From Alistipes sp. (GTDB lineage Bacteria > Bacteroidota > Bacteroidia > Bacteroidales > Rikenellaceae), in NCBI GenBank assembly GCA_017631255.1, contig JAGBTP010000069.1, positions 1 through 64,000 of the forward strand: 64,000 nt of DNA, written 5' to 3'. Below, piece after piece: positions 36,335-42,478 of this stretch (the first letter of the stretch is position 1; the number at the start of each line of letters is the position of its first letter). The translations under genes and the position numbers were made by a program. The notes below the pieces were generated by a model. It had not been told where the DNA came from. It did no database searches and saw only the letters and a list, made by a program, of their open reading frames with translations.

Positions 36335-36460
36335 TTTCTTGTGATAAGGGCGCATTAGCGACCTCTCAATCATCGGGTAGAATGGGAAATACCTCGAGTA
36401 TGTCCCATCCTCCCCGCCTCTTAATCGAGGCCACATCTGCACTCCTCTGACAAGAAATTA
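36332..36460. repeat. REP-like inverted-repeat element, long copy
   Basis: 129 bp bounded by the same perfect 11-bp inverted repeat as 26807-26854 and beginning at the secA stop codon. The next bases at each end also match the short copy (GTGrTAAGGG on the left, CATCTGC and AATTAGG on the right). The middle adds two more hairpins, TGGGA..TCCCA at about 36383-36410 and GCCTC..GAGGC at about 36416-36431. The rest of the gap to 36517 holds nothing else recognised. Confidence 0.7.
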
Positions 36461-36517
36461 GGTCAGTGAGGGGTAAATGATGAAGGGAAAAGTTAAAAGA
36501 AAGTAAAGTTATAAACT

Positions 36518-36949
36518 ATGGGATACAAGGAGGCAAAACAGCGACAGTTCGACATCCGCTATTTGCAGATGGCGCGCGTGTGGGCGGAGAACTCATACTG
36601 CGTGCGCCGCAAGGTGGGTGCGCTTATCGTCAAGGATAATATGATTATCTCGGATGGCTATAACGGTACGCCTGCGGGCTTCGAGAATGTCTGCGAGGAT
36701 GATATGGGCAAGACCAAGCCATATGTTCTTCACGCTGAGGCTAACGCCATCACTAAGGTGGCTAAGAGCGCCAATAACTGCGACGGCTCGACACTGTATA
36801 TCACCGCCTCGCCCTGCATAGAGTGCGCTAAGCTAATCATTCAGGCGGGCATCAAGCGCGTGGTGTATAGCGACTCCTATCGTCTTGAGGAGGGCTTGGA
36901 GCTCTTGCGCAAGGTGGGCATCGAGTGCGTGCATCTCCCTATCGACTAA
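36518..36949 (+). CDS. dCMP deaminase
   Basis: A 143-residue zinc-dependent cytidylate deaminase family protein. The metal and catalytic motifs HAEAN (His-Ala-Glu, about residue 73) and PCIEC (about 98-102) are intact, preceded by VGALIVKDNMIISDGYNGTP. This is the dCMP/ComEB type, making dUMP for thymidylate synthesis. It stands alone, after the repeat element and before a low-gene-density region. No terminator was identified. Confidence 0.92.
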   Translation: MGYKEAKQRQFDIRYLQMARVWAENSYCVRRKVGALIVKDNMIISDGYNGTPAGFENVCEDDMGKTKPYVLHAEANAITKVAKSANNCDGSTLYITASPCIECAKLIIQAGIKRVVYSDSYRLEEGLELLRKVGIECVHLPID

Positions 36950-37318
36950 GGTATTCCTACTCTATCTTATGGGCTGCTCCAAAAAGTTATACAGGTTGAA
37001 TTTAACTGATTGATAATCAGTGTTAGTTTTTGCGAAAATTGCAAAATACTACATAGAAGACTATATGGAGATCGTAATTAAGCCCAAAAACTACGAATGC
37101 AAAGGTTGCCAATTCTTTTGGAAGTAAAGCACTGAAAACAAACATTTTCCAAAGATTTAAGGCTGACAAACGACAGTGGCGTATGAAGGAACTACAAGGT
37201 TCACTACATACGCCACAGTTGTATATTATTGATTATTATTAGTTTATCTTATTTGTGACTAATTAAGGAGTATAAAAGTTGCCTAAACAATTATCTATAA
37301 CGCCTTGAAATAGGTTTT
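36950..37318. other. Low-coding region, possible decayed mobile-element DNA
   Basis: No gene is supported. At 36970-36985 the sequence GGGCTGCTCCAAAAAGT looks like the end of some insertion sequences. About 80 bases on, an ATG at 37063 opens a 20-codon frame with a Cys-x2-Cys pair (YECKGCQFFWK). A partner end and a transposase were not found. A strong hairpin is annotated separately at 37176-37216. Confidence 0.4.
37176..37216. repeat. Hairpin in the low-coding region
   Basis: GTGGCGTATG pairs perfectly with CATACGCCAC, and GAAC/GTTC can pair inside. It is not followed by a T-run, so a terminator role is doubtful. Confidence 0.5.
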
Positions 37319-37453
37319 ATGAGTATATCATACCGAAGAATTAAGTCTTTTTTGAACGATGTGTGCTATATAATCAAGGACGATAGGACATTAGGAGTGA
37401 TCCCGAAATGGGAGTGGTCTAAAGATGGTGTTCTGCACATTAAATTTAGTTAG
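37319..37453 (+). CDS. Possible 44-residue small protein
   Basis: ATG to TAG gives 44 residues beginning MSISYRRIKSFLNDV and ending WSKDGVLHIKFS; basic and aromatic, with no membrane segment. The frame ends 4 bases before a strong terminator, so the region is probably transcribed. It is not clear that it is translated: the sequence from about 37380 to 37492 could instead be a small RNA driven by the promoter-like motif at 37341-37375, which lies inside this frame. No family was recognised. Confidence 0.4.
   Translation: MSISYRRIKSFLNDVCYIIKDDRTLGVIPKWEWSKDGVLHIKFS
37341..37375 (+). promoter_or_regulatory. Bipartite promoter-like motif, copy A
   Basis: TTAAGTCTTTTTTGA, 13 bases, then TATAATC. 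Copy B (37511-37546) has the same 15-bp block and spacing exactly 170 bp downstream. Transcription from here would give about 110 bases before the terminator at 37458-37492. Confidence 0.45.
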
Positions 37454-37457
37454 ATGA

Positions 37458-37492
37458 GGATTGTCCTTTCCGCAGGGGACAATCCTTTTTTT
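37458..37492 (+). terminator. Strong intrinsic terminator
   Basis: GGATTGTCC pairs with GGACAATCC around a 10-base loop, followed at once by seven T. It is one of the best rho-independent terminators in the window, yet no large gene precedes it. Confidence 0.9.
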
Positions 37493-37510
37493 GATAAATT
37501 TACAATAGTG

Positions 37511-37546
37511 TTAAGTCTTTTTTGATCTTGGTGCGTTGTATATTCG
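37511..37546 (+). promoter_or_regulatory. Bipartite promoter-like motif, copy B, upstream of the sigma gene
   Basis: TTAAGTCTTTTTTGA, 13 bases, then TATATTCG, 31 bases before the sigma-factor ATG. Boxes and spacing match copy A and differ from the usual TTTG/TAnnTTTG pair, so it may be read by the ECF sigma itself. Confidence 0.5.
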
Positions 37547-37577
37547 GAAGCGCGTTCCCAATTAACGAAAACAAATT

Positions 37578-38090
37578 ATGACACTACAAACAGAAAAACA
37601 GCAACTCACCCGCCTCGCTGAGCTAATGCAGTCTGAGCGCGATAATCTGTTTCGCTATGCCTGTTATCGGCTGGGATCGGCAGCCGAAGCTGACGATGTG
37701 ATACAAGACCTCTACCTCAGGCTTTCGAAGCAGAAGGCACGACTTACCGAAATCTACGATCTGCGAGGGTACATTTATCGTTCGTTGTCAAATAGTTGCA
37801 CCTCGATTCTGCGTTCGCGTAAACCTTTGGCACCGATCCAAACACTCGACACTTTATCCAGTGAAGACCTTGCTACAACGGATTTCGAGCAAGAATACCG
37901 ACTAATCGAACGATTAATGGCACACTTGCCTGATGAGCAGAGTGAGGTAATTCGATTGCGAATCTATGGTGGACAGCAGTTTGACGAGATTGCCTCGATT
38001 TGCAATATTCCTCTTACAACTGCCAAATCGCGTTTTCGCTATGGCATTGACAAGCTGCGCGAAGCCCTCGAAGAACGAGGATTAATCTAA
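37578..38090 (+). CDS. ECF-type RNA polymerase sigma factor
   Basis: A 170-residue sigma-70 family protein with region 2 (about 18-85: RDNLFRYACYRLGSAAEADDVIQDLYLRL, DLRGYIYRSLSNSC) and region 4 (about 110-165: LPDEQSEVIRLRIYGGQQFDEIASICNIPLTTAKSRF). It lacks regions 1 and 3, as ECF sigmas do. It lies 21 bases before the gene of its probable anti-sigma factor. Codon use (more GAA, CGA and CAA) differs from the GAG-rich neighbours, which suggests later acquisition of this pair. Confidence 0.92.
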   Translation: MTLQTEKQQLTRLAELMQSERDNLFRYACYRLGSAAEADDVIQDLYLRLSKQKARLTEIYDLRGYIYRSLSNSCTSILRSRKPLAPIQTLDTLSSEDLATTDFEQEYRLIERLMAHLPDEQSEVIRLRIYGGQQFDEIASICNIPLTTAKSRFRYGIDKLREALEERGLI

Positions 38091-38111
38091 CCAACAAAAA
38101 AAGAAAAGACT

Positions 38112-38858
38112 ATGAAAACTAATAATTTAGACAATTTTTCGGACGAGCGCATAATGAATCTGCTCACTCCGCGATTCGCCCCCACAACTAACCTCGAATT
38201 CAAAGCTCCCACATCGCGTCGCCGCACGCTATGGCAGGTAGCACGCATTGGAGCCGTTGCTGCTATGGTTGCAGTGGCAGTCTTCGTCGGCATCAGCGGA
38301 GTGCAGACCAGCACCGCTCGCGATATTGTCGAGCGAGCGTTGACTCAACTTCTCGAATCGGATAACTGCCTCGTTCGATTCACCGCAAATGTTACCGAGA
38401 ACAATAACTCAGGAGAACTCTATGATGTTGATTTCGATGGCACTCCGATGCAGGGCACCCTCGAGATTCGCAAAGAGGACTCAAAGATCAAAATGGCTAT
38501 CAAATGGCAGGACGATGAGCGTAGTATGGAACTCTATGACGGTCAGACCTACCGACGCTACCAAAACGGGCAATTAGTTCTGGAACGCCCAGACGAAGGT
38601 ATCGACCTCACCCCGCTTACCTCACTAGAAAAATTGAAACCCTATGCCGCTGCAATGGGCTTGCTACTTAAATTCCGCGAGGAAGATGATATGATTTTAG
38701 TTAGCACCAGGGGCGACAAGGTTGAGATTGTTGCTCGTTTCTCAAAAAGCAAGGGTTGCCTGCTCGATGCTGAGTGCTCAGGACTATACAATGGACAGCA
38801 GGTTACGGTACTCACCGTTGATCAAATCGACTTCAATGTGCCACCTGCTGAGGAGTAG
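38112..38858 (+). CDS. Probable anti-sigma factor with periplasmic LolA-like domain
   Basis: A 248-residue protein with a short cytoplasmic N-terminus (about 1-42, FSDERIMNLLTPRFAP), one membrane helix (about 45-63, ARIGAVAAMVAVAVFVGISG) and a periplasmic part of some 180 residues. The latter resembles the LolA/RseB lipoprotein-binding fold in its strand pattern (VRFTANV, GTLEIRKEDSKIKMAI, ELYDGQTYRRY, VEIVARFSKSKGCLLDAEC). The position 21 bases after an ECF sigma gene and the topology argue for a membrane anti-sigma that senses envelope state. No zinc-type HxxxCxxC motif is seen. The operon ends at the hairpin 38918-38953. Confidence 0.7.
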   Translation: MKTNNLDNFSDERIMNLLTPRFAPTTNLEFKAPTSRRRTLWQVARIGAVAAMVAVAVFVGISGVQTSTARDIVERALTQLLESDNCLVRFTANVTENNNSGELYDVDFDGTPMQGTLEIRKEDSKIKMAIKWQDDERSMELYDGQTYRRYQNGQLVLERPDEGIDLTPLTSLEKLKPYAAAMGLLLKFREEDDMILVSTRGDKVEIVARFSKSKGCLLDAECSGLYNGQQVTVLTVDQIDFNVPPAEE

Positions 38859-38917
38859 CCCATTTTTTTGTGAGGTGCCGCACAGATATAGATTATTTCG
38901 CGATGTGACGGTACAAT

Positions 38918-38953
38918 AAATAAAGCCTTAGGCATCGGCCTAAGGCTTTATTT
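38918..38953. terminator. Bidirectional terminator between anti-sigma and DUF5606 genes
   Basis: AAATAAAGCCTTAGGC pairs with GCCTAAGGCTTTATTT around ATCG. The A/T flanks make it work on both strands for the two convergent genes. Confidence 0.9.
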
Positions 38954-38983
38954 ATCAGGGTAGTGACCCTATATTTATCGGGA

Positions 38984-39400
38984 TTACTCCTCGCTCTCAG
39001 TGTTCTCGGTTGGGAGCTTGAACTCGGTGAAGCCCGCCTTAACGAGAATGTTGTACCAAGAGAAGCACTTTTTCATATCCGACACATGAACGCGATCGCG
39101 ATCGTACTCAGGGAGAACCTTCGCAAACTCCTCCTGGATGCGCTCTGCAGACTCCTTGTGTGAGATAGCCTCCTTACCCTCGGTGTAGTTCCAGATGTTG
39201 GTGAATACATCGGCAAGAGCAATATCCTCACCCTCGGTGAACATTGAGATCTCGGTGAGTGCGCTCACGCGAGAGGTTGCTGAGGCGTTCATACGCTTAC
39301 CATCGAGGAGCGACTCAACGATAACGCCACGCATAGACTGCGCTACATACTTGTAGAGGCCTGGCTGGCCTGAGATGGCCAAGATATCCTTCAATTCCAT
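38984..39400 (-). CDS. DUF5606 protein
   Basis: A 138-residue protein conserved in Bacteroidota. The N-terminal MELKDILAISGQPGLYKYV and VIVESLLDGKRM are the DUF5606 signature. The second half (WNYTEGKEAISH, CFSWYNILVKAG) is helical. There is no signal peptide, so it should be cytoplasmic; its role is not known. It is transcribed away from serB from a back-to-back promoter region. Confidence 0.85.
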   Translation of the reverse strand: MELKDILAISGQPGLYKYVAQSMRGVIVESLLDGKRMNASATSRVSALTEISMFTEGEDIALADVFTNIWNYTEGKEAISHKESAERIQEEFAKVLPEYDRDRVHVSDMKKCFSWYNILVKAGFTEFKLPTENTESEE

Positions 39401-39457
39401 TACTTTGTGTATGTGTTAAATTAACTTTAATGATAAATTCACATAAATTTAATGATG

Positions 39458-39465
39458 CAAAGTTA
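39458..39465 (-). promoter_or_regulatory. -7 box of the DUF5606 gene
   Basis: TAACTTTG on the minus strand, 57 bases before the ATG. It lies back to back with the serB -7 box at 39487, leaving 21 bases between the two. Confidence 0.65.
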
Positions 39466-39486
39466 ATTATTTTTCGCAAAAATCAG

Positions 39487-39494
39487 TAACTTTG
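39487..39494 (+). promoter_or_regulatory. -7 box of serB
   Basis: TAACTTTG, 29 bases before the ATG at 39524. An upstream in-frame ATG at 39506 would leave a leader of only a few bases, so 39524 is preferred. Confidence 0.7.
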
Positions 39495-39523
39495 TAGGAG
39501 AGTTAATGAAAAAAGTAAAATAT

Positions 39524-40750
39524 ATGAGTAACGAAAATATAGAAATCATCCAGATAAACATCTCCGGCGAGGATAAGCCAGGCTTGACATCGTCGCTTAC
39601 GGGCATCTTGGCAAGTCACGATGCCTTCATCCTCGACATCGGTCAGTCGAACATCCACCGCAGCCTTACGCTTGGCATCCTATTTATGACTACGCCCGAA
39701 CGCTCGGGACAGATTATGAAGGAGTTGCTCTTCAAGGCCTCGGAGATGAACATCACCATCCGCTTCGAGCCTATCACCGAGGAGCATTACAGCCAGTGGG
39801 TAACGGGTCAGGGTAAGCAGCGCTACATCATCACGATGGTGGGCCGTAAGATTACCGCTGAGCATATCTCGCGCGTGTCGCAGGCAATATCGGAGGAGGG
39901 GCTCAACATCGACGACATCAATCGCCTTACGGGTCGTATGCCTCTTGACGAGGACGAGCGTGCACCAAAGACAAGTATCGAGTTCTCGGTGCGAGGTACG
40001 CTCAAGGATAAGGCGCGCTTCCAGAATGAGCTGATGACCATCGCCAAGGATGGTGAGGTAGATATCTCGTTCCAGAAGGATGGCATCTTCCGTCGTTCGC
40101 GTCGTCTCATCTGCTTCGATATGGACTCGACGCTTATCCGTACGGAGGTTATCGACGAGCTTGCTGATCGTGCTGGCGTGGGCAAGGAGGTTAGGGAGAT
40201 CACCGAGCGCGCGATGCGTGGCGAGATCGACTTCAATGAGAGCTTCAAGGAACGCGTGGCACTACTTAAGGGCCTGGATGTCAATGTTATGGAGGATATC
40301 GCCGTGAATCTGCCTATTACAGAGGGCGTGGATCGTATGATGACTATCCTCAAGCGCGTGGGCTATAAGACTGCAATCCTTTCGGGTGGTTTCACCTACT
40401 TTGGTAACTACCTCAAGCGACGCTTCGGCTTCGACTATGTATATGCCAATGAGTTGGAGGTCGAGGATGGCAAGCTTACGGGTCGCTATACGGGCGAGAT
40501 TGTCGACGGCGCACGCAAGGCAGAGTTGTTGAGGCTGTTGTGCCAGTTCGAGAATATCGATATTCAGCAGTCGGTGGCTGTGGGTGATGGTGCTAACGAC
40601 CTGCCTATGCTCAACATTGCGGGTCTTGGTATCGCCTTCCACGCGAAGCCTAAGGTGCGCGAGACGGCGCGCCAGTCGATATCGACCGTCGGCCTTGATG
40701 GAGTGCTCTACTTCCTCGGTTTGAAGGACTCGTGGGTAGAGAAGCGATAG
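39524..40750 (+). CDS. serB: Phosphoserine phosphatase with N-terminal ACT domains
   Basis: A 408-residue enzyme for the last step of serine synthesis. Residues 1-175 contain two ACT-like regulatory domains (INISGEDKPGLTSSLTGIL; ITMVGRKITAEHISRVSQ). The HAD phosphatase domain has FDMDSTLI (nucleophile Asp), ILSGGFTYF (motif II serine), and VGDGANDLPML (motif IV). Fusion of ACT domains to SerB is usual in this phylum and suggests control by an amino acid. An ATG at 39506 would add six residues. Confidence 0.95.
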   Translation: MSNENIEIIQINISGEDKPGLTSSLTGILASHDAFILDIGQSNIHRSLTLGILFMTTPERSGQIMKELLFKASEMNITIRFEPITEEHYSQWVTGQGKQRYIITMVGRKITAEHISRVSQAISEEGLNIDDINRLTGRMPLDEDERAPKTSIEFSVRGTLKDKARFQNELMTIAKDGEVDISFQKDGIFRRSRRLICFDMDSTLIRTEVIDELADRAGVGKEVREITERAMRGEIDFNESFKERVALLKGLDVNVMEDIAVNLPITEGVDRMMTILKRVGYKTAILSGGFTYFGNYLKRRFGFDYVYANELEVEDGKLTGRYTGEIVDGARKAELLRLLCQFENIDIQQSVAVGDGANDLPMLNIAGLGIAFHAKPKVRETARQSISTVGLDGVLYFLGLKDSWVEKR

Positions 40751-40777
40751 TTTGTCGATAGGGTATTGTGGCACGAT

Positions 40778-41587
40778 ATGTGTTTTAGTCGGTCTACATA
40801 CTATACTATAATCTCTTTGGTATTCTTGCTTGTCGGTTGTTATAATACGGCCGACAAGCCTCTTATTAACCCCTCGCAAAGTAGACCAAATACAACCGTT
40901 GCGATGCTTCGTAGCGAGATAACGGGCACGCGTGGCGCAACGATACGCGACGATGTGGTGGTCAGAGGGCGCGTGGTGTCGTCCGACGAGGAGGATAACT
41001 TCTATAAGAGCATTGTGGTGGAGGATGCTACTGGTGCTGTGGAGGTTAAGACGGGGCTAAGTACGCAGGCGGCGATTTATCCCGAAGGTGTGGAGCTGAC
41101 ACTACTGCTGCAAGGCTGCTATGCTAACTACTATCGTGGTGTGCTGCAAGTGGGTGTCGAGGCTGAGGAGTACGACTATGTGAGTGTCGAGTATATCGGC
41201 TCACGCGAGGGCGTCGACTTGGTGGTACAGCGTGGCGTAAGCGTTGAACCATTGTCGCCCCGCAGGATGTGCATTGGTGACTTGCAAAAGGATATGTGTG
41301 GTTGTCTGGTGCGTGTTGAGGCGCTGACGCTTGTGGCGGCATCGTCGGTTGATACGCTTATGGGTATGACGCTAGACGATGCTCAATGGCGTGGATATCT
41401 GATGTTTAAGGATGCTGCGGGCGATAGTATAGCGGTCAGGACACGCGACTATGCTCGCTTTGCAACGCACGCGGTGCCACGCGATGTGGCAGCGCTTACG
41501 GGGCTGTTGGAGTGGGGTAGTTACGACGGTGGCAAGGAGTGTTATCATATTGTTATGCGCTATGAGAGCGATTGCGAGAGTTATTAG
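40778..41587 (+). CDS. DUF5689-like lipoprotein, first of a tandem pair
   Basis: About 269 residues. The ATG at 40778 (a TTG at 40766 is possible) opens a signal peptide ending in lipobox LVGC (about Cys21). The body holds an OB-fold-like segment with VVVRGRVVSSDEEDNFYKSI and VVEDATGAVEVKTGL, the DUF5689 pattern of Bacteroidota, and a second half with GCLVRVEALTLV and GYLMFKDAAGDSIAVRT that may repeat the fold. Function unknown; such domains occur in surface lipoproteins. It overlaps the next, related gene by 26 bases. Confidence 0.75.
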   Translation: MCFSRSTYYTIISLVFLLVGCYNTADKPLINPSQSRPNTTVAMLRSEITGTRGATIRDDVVVRGRVVSSDEEDNFYKSIVVEDATGAVEVKTGLSTQAAIYPEGVELTLLLQGCYANYYRGVLQVGVEAEEYDYVSVEYIGSREGVDLVVQRGVSVEPLSPRRMCIGDLQKDMCGCLVRVEALTLVAASSVDTLMGMTLDDAQWRGYLMFKDAAGDSIAVRTRDYARFATHAVPRDVAALTGLLEWGSYDGGKECYHIVMRYESDCESY

Positions 41588-42323
41588 CCTTGTTGTGGCC
41601 ACGCTTCTTATGTCGTGCGGTGCGGAGGTCGAAAGCCGAATGCGTGGTGAGGTCTCCGTGGCATATCTGTGGAGTATGCTCGCGGATCACTCGGTGCTTG
41701 TGACTAACGATATCTCTATTCGTGGCTATGTCGTTGCTAATGATCGCCTAGGCGAGCTAACTAAAAGCTTCGTAGTGGCGGATACATCAGGTGGCGTTGC
41801 TGTTAAGGTAGATGCACGGTGCGTAGACGACATTGTGCCACTATACTCCGAGGTTGTGCTCTATTTGTCGGGCTTATACTTAGGTCGTGAGAGTGCACGC
41901 GTGGTGGTCGGTACGGCTCCGACGGGGCAATATACGGTTGATCGCATTGCTGAAGAGGAGGTGCTCAATCGTGTAAAAATCATCTCGGTGGGCGATACGC
42001 CTCCGCTGGCTGAGCCGATGATGTTAGGCGACATATCCTATGATGACATATATAAATATGTGCTGCTCGAGGGTATTTGGCCTGTCGATGAGGGGCAAGA
42101 GCTGCGCTGGTGCGATATAGATGCTGAGACGGGTAGGTATATCACCCCCGTGAGGTATTTCACCGATGGCACGGACACCATAGGCATCGTCACTTCGGGT
42201 GACTGTGTTTACTGCGGCGAGCGCCTTCCCAAGACGAAGGTGCGCTTGGCAGGCATTGTGGATGTGTTTGGCGGCGAGGTGGTCTTTCGCATCACGAACC
42301 ACCAAGTGGCGGAGATGAAGTAA
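41562..42323 (+). CDS. DUF5689-like lipoprotein, second of a tandem pair
   Basis: About 253 residues from the ATG at 41562, where a signal peptide with lipobox LMSC (about Cys18) begins. An open frame extends upstream to 41451 but would place 37 residues before that signal. It shares the layout of its neighbour: a YLWSML segment like VAMLRSE, then ISIRGYVVANDRLGELTKSFVVADTSGGVAVKVD and a later part with VLLEGIWPVDEG and VRLAGIVDVFGGEVVFRIT. Tandem duplication followed by divergence is likely. The start inside the preceding gene suggests coupled translation. Confidence 0.75.
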   Translation: MRAIARVISLVVATLLMSCGAEVESRMRGEVSVAYLWSMLADHSVLVTNDISIRGYVVANDRLGELTKSFVVADTSGGVAVKVDARCVDDIVPLYSEVVLYLSGLYLGRESARVVVGTAPTGQYTVDRIAEEEVLNRVKIISVGDTPPLAEPMMLGDISYDDIYKYVLLEGIWPVDEGQELRWCDIDAETGRYITPVRYFTDGTDTIGIVTSGDCVYCGERLPKTKVRLAGIVDVFGGEVVFRITNHQVAEMK

Positions 42324-42413
42324 GCTAAATAGATGCGGTTTGAGTAAGAGTGCGGATGTGGCGTTCGTGTAAACTTTACACATCTTGCCTCTCTGTGGCG
42401 CCGCATAATATAA

Positions 42414-42464
42414 ATATAAAGACATTGGGGATGGTCATATCGGCCATCCCCAATGTCTTTATAT
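42414..42464. terminator. Long perfect hairpin between convergent genes
   Basis: A 21-bp perfect stem (ATATAAAGACATTGGGGATGG and its complement) around a 9-base loop. A/T at the base gives a usable tail in both directions. It ends the DUF5689 pair from the left and the DUF6562 gene from the right. Confidence 0.85.
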
Positions 42465-42478
42465 CGCTCAATCACTTG

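Noticed and set aside
36970..37140. Insertion-sequence end with a zinc-ribbon-like fragment.
   Set aside because: No matching second end, no target duplication and no transposase were found, so an insertion sequence is not annotated.
42367..42381. Palindrome GTGTAAA-C-TTTACAC.
   Set aside because: It resembles the GTGTA/TACAC half-sites of the GntR operator, but spacing differs and it lies between two gene ends, so a role in control is unlikely.
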